Shown here piece after piece: positions 41,933-52,387 of a DNA stretch of 64,000 nucleotides (its first letter is position 1; the number at the start of each line of letters is the position of its first letter). Made by a program: the position numbers and the translations under genes. The notes beneath the pieces were generated by a model. The model searched no databases, was not told the origin of the DNA, and saw only the letters and a list, made by a program, of their open reading frames with translations. This DNA is from Rebecca billardiae RCC1528 (lineage: Eukaryota; Haptophyta): contig OZ251232.1 of NCBI GenBank assembly GCA_965240325.2, forward strand, positions 620,001 to 684,000, read 5' to 3'.

Positions 41933-44392
41933 ATGCCGCCGCGCGCGCGAGCCGTTGACGTGGATGTGGCTGCACCTCAGCCGCGCGCGAAGAAGTTGGA
42001 GCTAGGCTATCGCCGCGCGCGCGCGGAGGGCATGCTCATCCTCCCCGACTGTGGCCTCTCGCGCCTTCCCGAGCACGCCTTCGACATATTGACCACCATC
42101 CAGCCGGGCGAAGTGTCGCTCGAATGCCACGCGTCGCAGGAGATCACCAAGATTGACGTGTCGCACAACGCGATCGACGAGCTATCGCCCGAGATGCCGT
42201 GGGACGCCTTCGTCTCGCTCGCTACCTTCCGCGCGCACGACAACCGCATCACGTCGATCGCGGGCACCCTCGAGCGGTGCGAGCGGCTGCAGGTGCTCGA
42301 CCTCTCCAAGAACTGCCTCGCCGGGCCGCTGGTCGCGGACGGGCTGGCATCGCTCGGCGCGCTGCGCGAGCTCGACGTGAGTCACAACCGGCTGACTGAC
42401 CTTGGCCCAAGCCTTCCCGCCTCGCTCGAGGCGCTGCGCGCCGGGCACAACGCGCTCGAGGCGCTGCCGCCCAACCTGGGCGTCTGCGCACGGCTGCGCG
42501 CGCTCAGCGCGGAGCACAACGCGCTCACGCACCTCGAGCTCGCGCTGCCGTCGCTCGCGCACGTCGAGCTCTCTCACAACCGGCTCGGCGCCTCGGGCGC
42601 GCGGCCCTCGCTCGGCGGCTGCCCCGCGCTCGAGTACCTCGACCTTCGCGACAACGGGCTGCGCGCGCTGCCGTCGCTGCCGCCGCTGTGCTCGTCGCAT
42701 CTCTCCAGGCTCTACCTCTCGTTCAACGCCATCGCGGAGATGGAGGACGGCGCCGAGCCGGACGGGCTGCCGCCGCTCGGCGGCTCGCTCGTCGAGCTGC
42801 ACCTCACCGACAACCGCGTGCGCGGCCTGCCCGCGCCGCTGTGCGCGCGTCTGAGCGCGCTCAAAGTGCTCGCGCTGACCAACAACGAGATTGCCGATCT
42901 CCCGTCGGAGCTGGGGTACGTGCGCGCGCTCGGCACGCTCAGCGTGGACGGCAACCCGCTCAAGCAGCTCCGCCGCTCGCTCTGGTCCTCGTGCGAGGCG
43001 CTCAAGCGCGCGCTGCGCACCCGCGGCCCGCCGCCTGGCACCGGGCCGCTCTACCTGCCAGCGGACGACGACGGGTTTGGGCCCGCGGCCGCGGGCGCGG
43101 CCAGGGGCGGCGCGGGCGGCGCGGCGCTGCTGGAGGCGTCGGAGCTGGCGCACGTGGCGCGCGAGGCGGCGTCGGGCGCGCGCGTGCTCGAGCTCAGCGG
43201 CCGCTCGCTCGGCTGGCTCCCGCTCGAGGCGCTGCGAGCGCTCGAGGCGCTGCCGCCGCCGCACGGCGTCAGCACGCTTGGCGGCGGCGGCGGTGGGAGC
43301 GGCGGATGGCCCGGCGGCGGCGGCGGCGGCGAGCCCGAAGCAGGGGAGAGCGCCCTCGAGCACGTGCGCGCCCTGCGCTTCGGCGCCAACCCCACGCTGC
43401 ACGGCAGCCTCCTCGGCACTGAGCAGGCCTCGGCGGCCGCGCCGCTGCTGCTTCGGATGCGCAGCCTCGCGGAGGTCGAGCTGTCGGGCTGCGCGCTCAG
43501 CTCGGTGAGTGGGCTGGCGCCCCTGTGCGCGCTGCCCACGCTGCGCGCGCTCGGCCTCGGCGCCAACCGCCTCTCGGCCGAGGCCATCGACTCCCTCCTG
43601 CTCCCCGGCTCGGAGGGCGCGCAGCCGGCCGCCGCGCGCGCCCAGAGCGGCGCGCTCCCCCCGGCGTGTGCCACGTCCCTGGAGCTGCTCGAGCTCTCGG
43701 CCAACGGGCTGCTCGAGCTGCCGCGCTGCGTGACGCAGCTGCCGCGGCTGCACACGCTCACGCTCGCGCACAACCGGCTGGAGCACCTCGACGCGTGGCG
43801 CGGCGCCACGCCCGCGCTCGCGCACCTCGACCTGAGCAACAACCGGCTGCGCTCGCTCGGCGCCCTCCCCGCCGCCCTCCGCGCCAGCGGCGGCGCCATC
43901 CGCAGCCTCTCCGTGGCGAACAACGAGCTGGGTGAGATCCCGCCCGCGCTCGGCCACCTCACCTCGCTGCACGGCCTCGCCATCGGCGGCAACCCGCAGA
44001 AGGGCGTGCGCGCCAGCATGCTCGAGAAGGGCACGGTGGCGGTCCTCGCGTACCTGCGGGACCGCGAGCACCTCGCGCCCGCCGAGCCGCGCGCGCCCGC
44101 GCAGCACGGCGGCGCCGGCCGGCCTGCTGACGCGGGCGCGATGTCTGGCGGGGCGATCGGCGGGCCGGCGCCTGGGGCGTGCTCGTCGGCGCCCGCCGCG
44201 ACTGGCTCCTCGGCCAAGGAGCAGCAGCTGCGCGAGGCGCTGCGTGAGGCGGAGGCGCGGCTGAACGGCAGCGCGCAGCACGGGCTGAGCGAGGCCAAGC
44301 GCTTCGCGCTCAAGAAGGAGGCTGCCAAGCTCAAGGCCGAGCTGCTGCGCGAGGAGCGGCGCCAACGGGAGGCTCGCACGGCCTGTGGATGA
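41933..44392 (+). CDS. Leucine-rich repeat protein, LRRC40-like
   Basis: 819 residues, intronless. ATG 41933 (MPPRARAVDVDV) is preferred over 41876, which lies within the 5' region. After KLELGYRRARAEGMLILPDCGLSRLPE come about 12 LRRs of the short cytoplasmic type (L-x-x-L-D-L/V-S-x-N-x-L-x-x-L-P). A break of about 120 residues includes poly-Gly, then about 6 more LRRs. Two capping segments, VDGNPLKQLRRSLWSSCEALKRALR and IGGNPQKGVRASMLEKGTVAVLAYLR, match the G-N-P-L-x-x-I-R caps of LRRC40/plant-type LRR proteins. The C-terminal 60 residues are a charged coiled coil (EQQLREALREAEARL). No kinase or membrane span, so a soluble protein-protein scaffold is likely. Confidence 0.82.
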   Translation: MPPRARAVDVDVAAPQPRAKKLELGYRRARAEGMLILPDCGLSRLPEHAFDILTTIQPGEVSLECHASQEITKIDVSHNAIDELSPEMPWDAFVSLATFRAHDNRITSIAGTLERCERLQVLDLSKNCLAGPLVADGLASLGALRELDVSHNRLTDLGPSLPASLEALRAGHNALEALPPNLGVCARLRALSAEHNALTHLELALPSLAHVELSHNRLGASGARPSLGGCPALEYLDLRDNGLRALPSLPPLCSSHLSRLYLSFNAIAEMEDGAEPDGLPPLGGSLVELHLTDNRVRGLPAPLCARLSALKVLALTNNEIADLPSELGYVRALGTLSVDGNPLKQLRRSLWSSCEALKRALRTRGPPPGTGPLYLPADDDGFGPAAAGAARGGAGGAALLEASELAHVAREAASGARVLELSGRSLGWLPLEALRALEALPPPHGVSTLGGGGGGSGGWPGGGGGGEPEAGESALEHVRALRFGANPTLHGSLLGTEQASAAAPLLLRMRSLAEVELSGCALSSVSGLAPLCALPTLRALGLGANRLSAEAIDSLLLPGSEGAQPAAARAQSGALPPACATSLELLELSANGLLELPRCVTQLPRLHTLTLAHNRLEHLDAWRGATPALAHLDLSNNRLRSLGALPAALRASGGAIRSLSVANNELGEIPPALGHLTSLHGLAIGGNPQKGVRASMLEKGTVAVLAYLRDREHLAPAEPRAPAQHGGAGRPADAGAMSGGAIGGPAPGACSSAPAATGSSAKEQQLREALREAEARLNGSAQHGLSEAKRFALKKEAAKLKAELLREERRQREARTACG

Positions 44393-44908
44393 TCCGCGGC
44401 CCGCGGTTGGGAGCTGCGGGCGCGGACGCTGCAGCACCACTCCCGTGGCGTAGTGATGCGGATGACGACGGCCTCAGGCCTGGCACAGGCCCGCTGGCAC
44501 TCATCCGCCGACTACTCCGCAATAATACGCGCGGCGGTCACGACGAAGCCTCACGCCTCGTCGCCTGAGCCGTCGCCTCGCGGCCGCCACTCATATTAAT
44601 AATTATTTTAATAATAAATTATTAATATATGACTCAGAAGTCATATAGCTAGTCAATAGTCATATATATATATATACTGTACTCTACGACTCCTCACTCA
44701 CTCAATAACACGCCATCACACGGCGCCGGGCACGCGGGCACGGCGATCATCATCAGACAATATGACACGCGCTGTCACTATGCATGCTGTCTGTGACTGA
44801 TGTCCGACTACGGTGACGGTGTCGCCGCCGATGCGATTGATGCGCGGATGCGATGGGGCGGGGGCCCCAGCGATGGCACGCGGTGCGCCGGCACCGCCGG
44901 GCAGACAC
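44393..44908. other. Intergenic region with AT-rich palindromic tract
   Basis: 516 bp between convergent genes. 44593-44672 is A/T-rich with the near-perfect palindrome TTAATAATAAATTATTAA and a short (AT)n run; no gene is supported. Confidence 0.5.
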
Positions 44909-45847
44909 TCAGACAGGCGGCGCACCGCTGCGAGCTGCGCAGGTGCGCTGCATCTCAGCCATGAGAGGCGTGTTCCGCCGTGCTTCATGGGCAGCCCTCG
45001 GATCTCGTAGATCGAGATATGCCCTTCTGGCGAACGACCTCGGTTTCAGCTTTTGCGGAAACGCCGCAACCCAACCCGGCGGGCGCTCGACCTCGGCGAC
45101 GCACCAGCCCTTCAGCCCGTACTGACGGTGGGTCAACGCGGTGCAGTTACGCTGACGGAGCACGCCATCCTTCTTGAACGTGGTATATGCGCCGAGCACG
45201 CCACGAAAGCGCGGCGTCACGTCGTCTCCGACGAACACGGTTCGGCGGGACGAGCCTGGCCCGTGTGCGGCGCGTACTGCGTTGTAGTAGTCCACGAATG
45301 CTCCGAGCGCACGGTGGTCGCCGTCGGCCATGATCAGGTCGCAGGGTGGCATGCACCCGTCCTCGACCGCGTCCGCATACGTAGCGAATGTCTTGGCCGA
45401 ATCGCCGACGAAGAAGCGCGTGCGTCCGGGGTACGCCTGCTCCACAAACGCGCGTGACGCGTTTGAGTGGAGAAGCGACATCACGTCAAACTCCAACAAC
45501 GTATGCGTGCGAGTGCCCTCGAGCCACATGATGGCGGAATGCCCGCCGTTGAAGCCGATCTCGCACACCACTGCCCGCTCGGGCAGCTCCGATGCCAAGG
45601 TGCGCAGTGCGTTGACTTGCTTCGGCAGCTGGCCAGCGTGCCCATTGACAGACCAGTAATAGGTGGTCGATCTCTTCACCTGCCGCGCGAAGCGACCGCC
45701 GATGTCCGTGGCCTTGCGGAGCATCTCTTCAAGCTTCGGATCTGGTGCGGCGGTGTCCTCAGGCGGTTGCTGCGCATTCGCGCGAGCGCACGCGACGGCG
45801 ACGGCCATCATGGAGCATAGCCTCTGCACGAGCGTCGCCGGCGGCAT
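44909..45847 (-). CDS. Secreted/lumenal class I SAM-dependent methyltransferase-like protein
   Basis: 312 residues, intronless. It has an N-terminal signal peptide (MPPATLVQRLCSMMAVAVACARANA). The Rossmann core shows motif I V-C-E-I-G-F-N-G-G-H-S-A-I-M-W-L, a following F-D-V-M, then D-L-I-M-A-D-G-D-H and R-T-V-F-V-G-D-D-V. This resembles the Methyltransf_24/cephalosporin-hydroxylase-like group. Such proteins with ER signals occur widely in chromist algae; substrates are unknown, with glycan or small-molecule methylation possible. The C-terminal third has paired Cys (R-N-C-T-A-L, G-W-C-V-A-E) that could form a disulfide in the lumen. Confidence 0.7.
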   Translation of the reverse strand: MPPATLVQRLCSMMAVAVACARANAQQPPEDTAAPDPKLEEMLRKATDIGGRFARQVKRSTTYYWSVNGHAGQLPKQVNALRTLASELPERAVVCEIGFNGGHSAIMWLEGTRTHTLLEFDVMSLLHSNASRAFVEQAYPGRTRFFVGDSAKTFATYADAVEDGCMPPCDLIMADGDHRALGAFVDYYNAVRAAHGPGSSRRTVFVGDDVTPRFRGVLGAYTTFKKDGVLRQRNCTALTHRQYGLKGWCVAEVERPPGWVAAFPQKLKPRSFARRAYLDLRDPRAAHEARRNTPLMAEMQRTCAARSGAPPV

Positions 45848-46709
45848 CGGACCAGGCCACCAGCTGCAGCGCGCGGCGCATCGATGAAGAAGATCAGTAT
45901 TGACTTTTACTTGCTGATGAAATTTTTGGCCTTTATTGCCCTTTGGTCCTTTGGTCCACGCACAGTGTCAGAGGCATGCAATCAGCAATGGCGGCGTGCC
46001 GACCAGCGAGGCGCAAGGGGGCTTCTTGATCCAGCTCTGCGCGCCACGGCTCGTGTTTGCGCCGTACCCACGCGGCACTCCTTGGGTGTACCTTGGCCCC
46101 CTGCACAAGGGAACGTGATACCGCGGTCTGCGATCATCGAAGACCACGCCTGCCGAGTGCCGCGACCAGTCCTGAGCATGAGGCCCGCGGCCGGGTCCCA
46201 CGCCCGGCCGCGCCGGCGTGTTGCCAGTCGCGACCGCGCCAGCGGCCCATGCGGGCACTGCGCGTGGCTTTGCGCGTGACCTGTGGCTCACGAAGGCCGT
46301 CACTGTGCGGTCTCCGGACTACGGTTCCGACGGCCGGGGCCGGACCTGGCATGGCGCCGCCCCCGCGCCCGGCCCGGCGGCCCGCGGCCCGGTCCCCGGG
46401 TTGGCCGGGTTCGGCCCTGCCCGGCGTAACTGACTCAGCTTAGATCGATGGCGAATTATGCTACGTACGTGGATGACCTCGGATGGATAGAAAGAAGCTT
46501 ACGGTGCGTCGTAAGCTATACCGCTAATTCCAGGATGGGCAGCTTATTAAAAGGTACGTACGCCCACGCACTGTCATCCTGCCTGCCCGGCCTGCCCCCG
46601 ACCCTGGGGCTGCAGACAGGTGATGGTAGATCGCGCGCAAGCCGAGAGATGGATTCTGGCTACGGGTGGCACGGATGGGTGCTTGGCTTTCAGCATGCGC
46701 GGCGCCGCA
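45848..46709. other. Intergenic region, no gene recognised
   Basis: 862 bp. The first 100 bp, upstream of the methyltransferase, contain T-rich tracts (45922-45952, TTTTTGGCCTTTATTGCCC) like those upstream of other genes here. A stem-loop-like AAGCTTACG...CGTAAGCTT-type inverted repeat lies at 46495-46518. ORFs of 60-130 codons on both strands have no recognisable product. Confidence 0.4.
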
Positions 46710-49700
46710 TCAGATGAGCATCGAGTAGTGCGCCTCGACAAAGTGCTTGAACTCGTGCTGTGCTCGGCGGGGGCGGCGCGCACACGCAATGTCGGCCGTA
46801 CCGGCGCGCCCGCGGCGCGCGGCGAGCGCGTGGGTTGTGTGCAGTGTGAGCGTGCGGTGTGAGCGCTTGCCCGCGAGCGAGCTCGCGCGGGCCTCGAGCG
46901 CGGCGTGTCGCTGCGCACCCTGTCGATCTGCGTGTCGCCGCCGCCGCCGAACATCTCCTGCAGGAGCTCGTCGATCTCCTCGTCCTGCATGCCCGTGGGC
47001 AGCTTCTGCAGCTCGTCGCGGAACTCCTTGAAGGAGACGACGCCCGACTTGTCGTGGTCGAGGAGGTCGAACCTGCGCAGCGGCGCAGCGGCGCAGCGGC
47101 AGGGAGGCGCGCGCGCAGGCAGGCCGGACCATCGCGGCCAGGCGCGCGTCGGGCGCGTTGCGCGCTCAGCCCGTGCGCCAGCGCCACTCAGCCCGCGCAC
47201 GCGCCCAGCGCCCGAGCGCGCGCGCCGGGGCGAGCTGCCCGCGCGCGCACATGGAGTCGCACAGCTCCTGCACCGACTGCTTCTCCTCCGCCTCCTCGTC
47301 CACCTCGGACGCCATCACGGTGAGGAACTCGTCGAGCGAGACCGAGCCCGAGTTGTCCACGTCCATCTCGTTGCTGCGCCGCCGGGGCGCGGGGCGGGCG
47401 CGGGCGCGAGGGACGGAGGCCGCGAGGCGCGGCGGCGTGAGGGCGGCGGCGGGCGCGCACGGGCGCCCCGCCCGCCATCGCATCGCGGCGCGCGCGCCGT
47501 GCTCGCGCGCTCGGCGTGCGCGCACAGCAGCATGATCGCCTCGGCGTCGGTGACCTTCTGGCCCATCGAGTGCAGCAGCGCCTTGAGCTCGACGCCGTCG
47601 ATGTGGTCGTCGTTGGTGGTGTCGAAGAGGCGGAAGGCCTGCTCGAGCTCCGCCTTCATCTGCGGGTTGCGGTCGAGCACCGCCATGGCGCGCATCTGCT
47701 CCGCCTTCACCTCCTCGTCGGTGAGCTGGCGCTCGTCGGCGGGGACGCTCGCCGCGCGGCTCTTGAGCTTGCGCAGCTGGCGCGAGTGCGACTGCATCAC
47801 GGTGAGCAGCTTGAGCAGCCGCAGCGACAGGTCGAGCTTCTGCTGCCGGAAGACCCTCTGCACGGTGCCATCCTTCTTCATCATGCCGACCGACTGCGTC
47901 ACGACCAGCAGCGGCAGCAGCGGCAGCAGCAGGTACATCGCGACGACGACGGAGAGCAGCGCGGCGACGAGCATGAAGACGCCGATCACGCCGGGCTGCT
48001 GCAGCATCTCCGCCGCGAAGATCGACTGCAGCCCGATCACGTACACCGCGTCGGTGAGCAGCACGGTGCGCACGATGTGGCACATCCACTCGGGCCCGCG
48101 GTGCGAGAGGCGCAGCGGGTAGAGCGCCTCGTGCCTGTCCGCGCGCTTGAGCTGCGGCCGGAGCATGTACGGCGGGAGCGCGTCGGGGTCGCCGCTGCGG
48201 ATCTGCTCGAGCGACGACGTCGGCGGCGGCGAGAGCTCGAGCACCATCCCGTGCAGCGCGCGCTTGAGCCAGAGCAGCACGAGCACGCAGAACCAGCCCC
48301 AGAGCAGCAGCACGATGCAGATGCCCGTGTTGTCGTGCGCCTCCTCGCCCGCCTGCTGCGCGGACATGCTGAAGAGCGAGTTGAAGAGGTAGACGAGGAT
48401 GATCGAGGTGGCGACGAGCACCCACGTCACCGGGTGCACCTCGACGATCTCCGCGGTGATCCCCGCCGAGCACTGCGTGAGGTACGCGCCAAAGTTGAAG
48501 GTGTCGTTCGGGTCGTTGAGCTTGATGCGCTTGCCCTCCGAGCCCTTCATGCCGTGCACGAAGCGCTGGCGGAGCTGGAGGAAGAGGTACAGGCTCGGGT
48601 CCTTCTTGCGCAGCTGCCAGTCGTCCGTCGACTCGTCCAGGTCGAGCGCCGGCCCCTCGTCGATCTGCCGCTTGTACCCCGACGGCGTGCCCAGCCCGAT
48701 CGGCACCGCGCCGCCCTCTCCGTACCGCGCCTTGAGGTAGTCGTCCGTGGGCGGCGGCAGCGACGGCAGCTGGATGCCGTCGCCCGCGCCGACGGAGCCG
48801 CCCTCGGCCTGCTTCGCGCGGCGGCGCGCCTCGGCCGCCGCGTCGAGCGCCGCGTGCTGCTCGAGCTCGCGCCGCTTGCGCTCCACCTCGCGCCGCTTGC
48901 TGCGCTGGCTCTGCAGGTAGTCGGTCGCGCGCTTGTCCAGGTGGCGCCACATCGACGCGGCGCGGTTCTGCACAAAGATCAGCCTGCGGGGGGCGCGGCC
49001 GCGCGGGGCGGCGCGGGGCGGCGGGCGGGCGGGCGGGTGGGCGCTGAGCCGCACCGCCCGTACGCCGCACCGCGCCACCGCAGCACCGCGCCCGCGCGCG
49101 CGCGTGCGTGTGCGCGCTTGTGCGCGCACCAGCCGATCAGGAAGAGGAAGAGGACCATCACAAAGAAGAGCGCAAAGTGCACCTTCTCGAAGAGGTGGAG
49201 CAGGTGGTTCGGGTCGTGGTACACGTGGTTGGAGAGCGTGGTGAACACGCCCGAGTCCATCAGGAAGAAGGTGATCAGCGCGATGAAGCCGAGCACCGTC
49301 AGCTCGCCAAACAGCGCCTGCAGGATGATGTGCTTGTGCTCGTCCACGGAGTGCTCGAGGTAGTGCTTCGACTTCTCGAAGATGACGGAGAGGAGGATGA
49401 GCGAGAGCATCAGCAGCAGCGCCATGTCGTCGTCGAGCGGGCTGGCGTGACCGCCGTGATCGTCGTGCCCGCCGCCGCCGTGCTCGCCGCAGCCGTGCGC
49501 GTCGCCGTGGCCGTCGCCGTGGCCGTCGCCGTGGCCAGCGCCGTGGGCGTCGCCGTGGGCGTCGCCGTGGGCGTCGCCGTGGGCGTCGCCGTGGGCGTCG
49601 CCGTGGGCGTCGCCGTGGGTAGCGTGATCGTCGGGAGAATGGTCGTGCCCGTCGTCTACCGCGTGCACGGGAACGTCGCCCGCATGGTCGTCGGCGGTTG

Positions 49701-49866
49701 CGTGCGCCTCGTCGCCGTGGCTTTCCGCGACCGCGTGCGCGGTCTCGCGAAGCTCGCGGGCAGGCTTGGCGAACAGAGTGGAGGTGGATGGCTGCCGGCC
49801 GAAGACGCTGTGCCCAGCCGCGGCTTGCAGCCCCACCAAGCAGGCCAGCACGACGACGGCGCGCAT
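46710..49866 (-). CDS. MLO-like multi-pass membrane protein with C-terminal EF-hands
   Basis: Five exons: complement(46710..46757, 46919..47072, 47251..47373, 47526..48983, 49130..49866), 839 residues. The four introns (161, 178, 152, 146 bp) all start GTGCGC. Signal peptide 1-18; residues of about 83-140 are His/Asp/Gly-rich with tandem HGDA repeats. Next come a span (ALLLMLSLILLSVIFEKSKHY), helices ending in DEHKHIILQALFGELTVLGFIALITFFL, and HLFEKVHFALFFVMVLFLFLIGW, the order typical of MLO proteins. Four further hydrophobic regions lie at about 400-590. The C-terminus has four EF-hand-like loops: DTTNDDHIDGVE, DVDNSGSVSLDE, DHDKSGVVSFKE and a degenerate GGGGDTQIDRHE. Exon joins restore each EF-hand. 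MLO proteins are calcium-permeable channels that bind calmodulin; here a calcium sensor is apparently built in. The MLO assignment rests on pattern only. Confidence 0.72.
49495..49620. repeat. 12-bp tandem repeat encoding HGDA units
   Basis: Roughly ten copies of GCGTCGCCGTGG and close variants in the first exon of the MLO-like gene, in frame, giving (His-Gly-Asp-Ala/Gly)n on the minus strand. Confidence 0.9.
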
Positions 49867-50113
49867 GGCAGCACCGAGCAGCCGCAAGAGGACGCCGGCG
49901 ACGAAGGTGGTCTCGACTCCCCGACCCGCCGCCGCCCGCCGACGCGACGTTTCGCAAAAAGAAATGTGCGACGCTCGCCGCACGATGGCGGCGCCTCTCG
50001 TGAAAGTCGAGCAGCAGCCAGCAAGACCTTCACCTGGTGTGCCTGTGCGCCCCGGCCCGTCGGGACCTCGGCCGAGCCTCTCTTCGGCCGGCGGCGCGAC
50101 GCGCACCCGCGGC
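49867..50113. promoter_or_regulatory. Divergent upstream region, MLO-like / S28 peptidase
   Basis: 247 bp between divergent ATGs. No distinct motif assigned. Confidence 0.3.
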
Positions 50114-51667
50114 ATGTGCGCGCTCGCAACAGCCGGAGTGCACGCCATCCTCGCGAGCTGCGCGGCCCTCCAGCCGTCATGGCGTGGCTATACCATGCAG
50201 CAGCTGACACACTCGCCCGCGCCAGCCACGGCCGCGCCCGACACGAGCGACGTGACCACGCACCTCGTGCGCCAGCCGTTGGATCACTTTGACGGCAGCG
50301 AGCGCCGCACGTGGACGCAGCGCGTGCACGTGCGCGCGACCTTCTTCGAGCGAGACCGTCCTGGGCCGGTCTTCCTGTGCGTCGGTGGCGAGGGCCCACC
50401 GCTCGGGCCGGAGGCACTCGTCGCGTCCGTGCATTGCAACGACGCGGTCGAGCTGGCGCCTGTCGTGGGCGCTCTGCTCGTCGCGGCGGAGCATCGGTTC
50501 TACGGGCCCGACGCCGCGGTGCGGCCGCTGCCGTCCTTCGACACGCCCTCGCTGCGCTACCTCTCGTCCTCGCAGGCCGTGACCGACCTCGCCAACGTGC
50601 ACGCGTTCGTGAGCGCCAATCACTCACTCGACGCGCGCCGCCATCGCTGGGTGAGCTTCGGTGGCTCCTACCCGGGCCTGGTCGCGGGTTACGCGCGGCT
50701 GAAAATGCCGCACCTCTTCCACGCCGCCGTCTCCTCCTCGAGCCCGTGGCGCAGCGTCGTGGACATGCCGCAGTACAACGACGTGGTCGCCAGCGCGCTC
50801 GCAAACCCGCTGGTGGGCGGCTCGGCCGCGTGCGCGGAGGCGGTGCGCGCGGGGCACGAGGCGCTCGGCCACGCGCTCAAGCGCCCGGCCAGCCGGCGCG
50901 AGCTCGCGGGCATGTTTCGGTGGTGCAACGCCTCCTCGCTCGAGCGCGCGTCGACGGCGCGCGCGTGGGCCGGCGCCGGCGCCATCGCCGTGCCCGCGCA
51001 GTCGAACGACCCGGCGTGCTCCGCGCCCTGCTGCGACATCCGCGCCGTCTGCGCCGAGATCGGGCGCCCGGCGGACGGGCAGGCGGCGCTGCGCGCGCTC
51101 GCGCGCGTGAGCCGCGCGCAGCGCGGCTCGGGCGGCGGCGCCGAGGCGTGCATCGCCGACGATGAGTTCGACCCGGAGGCGGCGATGCGCGAGCTCGAGC
51201 GCCCCGCCAGCGCCGCGCGCGCCTGGCCGTACCAGACGTGCGCCGAGTACGGCTTCTTCCAGACGTGCGAGTGGGGCTCGCGCTGCCCGTTCGTGCGCGG
51301 CGCGCTGCCGCTCGCGGACTCGTTCGCGATGTGCGAGCGCGCGTTCGGCATCCCGCCCGAGCAGGTCCGGCGCCACGTCGCCGCGACCAACCGGCGGTAC
51401 GGCGGCGCCTCGCCGCGCGCGACGCGCGTGCTCTTCCTGAACGGCGACGTCGACCCGTGGAGCGCGCTCGGCGTGCTCGCGTCGCCGGACGGCAACCGCA
51501 GCGAGGTGACGATGGTGGTGCGCGGCGCGTCGCACCACGCGTGGACGCACCCGGCGGACACGGTCGTGCAGCCGGCCGTGCGCGATGCCAAGCGTGCAGT
51601 CTGGCGCCAGGTGCAGGCCTGGCTGCACGAGCCCGACTCGGACGCCGCCGAGCCGATCGAGACGTGA
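50114..51667 (+). CDS. Serine carboxypeptidase, family S28 (PRSS16/prolylcarboxypeptidase-like)
   Basis: 517 residues, intronless. ATG 50114 begins a short secretion signal (MCALATAGVHAILASCAALQ). The S28 start motif Q-P-L-D-H-F-D is present, followed by VFLCVGGEGP and AEHRFYG. The nucleophile is Ser185 in FGGSYPG, Asp447 in NGDVDPW and His474/475 in GASHHAWTH complete the triad. Multiple Cys pairs and N-x-S/T sites agree with a lysosomal/vacuolar or extracellular enzyme that removes residues after proline. Length is normal for S28 (about 480-520). Divergently paired with the MLO-like gene. Confidence 0.92.
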   Translation: MCALATAGVHAILASCAALQPSWRGYTMQQLTHSPAPATAAPDTSDVTTHLVRQPLDHFDGSERRTWTQRVHVRATFFERDRPGPVFLCVGGEGPPLGPEALVASVHCNDAVELAPVVGALLVAAEHRFYGPDAAVRPLPSFDTPSLRYLSSSQAVTDLANVHAFVSANHSLDARRHRWVSFGGSYPGLVAGYARLKMPHLFHAAVSSSSPWRSVVDMPQYNDVVASALANPLVGGSAACAEAVRAGHEALGHALKRPASRRELAGMFRWCNASSLERASTARAWAGAGAIAVPAQSNDPACSAPCCDIRAVCAEIGRPADGQAALRALARVSRAQRGSGGGAEACIADDEFDPEAAMRELERPASAARAWPYQTCAEYGFFQTCEWGSRCPFVRGALPLADSFAMCERAFGIPPEQVRRHVAATNRRYGGASPRATRVLFLNGDVDPWSALGVLASPDGNRSEVTMVVRGASHHAWTHPADTVVQPAVRDAKRAVWRQVQAWLHEPDSDAAEPIET

Positions 51668-52331
51668 CGATGACTCGTCCGACGAGATCGCCGATTCGCC
51701 GCGAGCGTCGAGGCCGCGAGGGCTTTGCCAACGACGGGGTTGCCGCTGATGCGCGCAGATGACTGTCATCGTCAAACGCGTCATCTGCGCGTGTCACATC
51801 GTCATCCGGCGATGACGATGATGATTATAACTACGGCCATTGTCATATTGATGACGATTGTCATCATGATGCCGCGTGCGCGGCCGGACGTCGGGGGCAG
51901 ATGTGGCTGATGCCGCGGGTGCTGCCGCGCACTCAAAGCGCGCGCCAACGGCCAGTCGCCATGCTTCGCGCGCGGCAAGGGAGCAGCCGCGGATGGCTGT
52001 GCTGACGAAGTGCTTGATGCTGTTGTCGATGATGAACTTGATGGGAAGAAGCGCTATACCCACGCGCTGCGGCATGGCTGCCGACTGAGAGTCAGGGCGC
52101 GCGCGCCTGACTCGGTGAGCAGGGAGGGCACCGACGACGCTCCAAGCAGAGGTATCGGTGGGCACGCGCCCCCGGGGCGCCCCCGCCACACACACCCGCC
52201 CTCGCGCGCGCGAGCGGCGCGTCACGTGCGCGCGCTGCCGGGCGAGGCGGAGCGAGCGGCCCCGGCCGCTCACTCCGACTCCGCCTCCTTGCCGTGTGTG
52301 GGCGCGTTGAGCTGCATGGTGAGGTGGCCGC
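51668..52331. other. Convergent intergenic region
   Basis: 664 bp without a gene. 51790-51880 has a run of ATGA/TCAT-type short repeats (GATGACGATGATGATTATAAC). The right end carries the distal copy of the 62-bp tandem duplication. Confidence 0.45.
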
Positions 52332-52387
52332 TCACTCCGACTCCGCCTCCTTGCCGTGTGTGGGCGCGTTGAGCTGCATGGTGAGGT
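52264..52387. repeat. 62-bp perfect tandem duplication spanning a stop codon
   Basis: Copies 52264..52325 and 52326..52387 are identical (GGCCGCTCACTCCGACTCCG...TGGTGAGGT). The copy at 52326..52387 encodes the last residues and TGA of the minus-strand gene; the other copy lies just past the stop in its 3'UTR. Because 62 is not a multiple of three, read-through would change frame. Confidence 0.97.

Noticed and set aside
45884-46303. ORFs of 60-130 codons on both strands downstream of the MLO-like gene
   Set aside because: No start context, homologous motif or splice partner; composition equals intergenic DNA.
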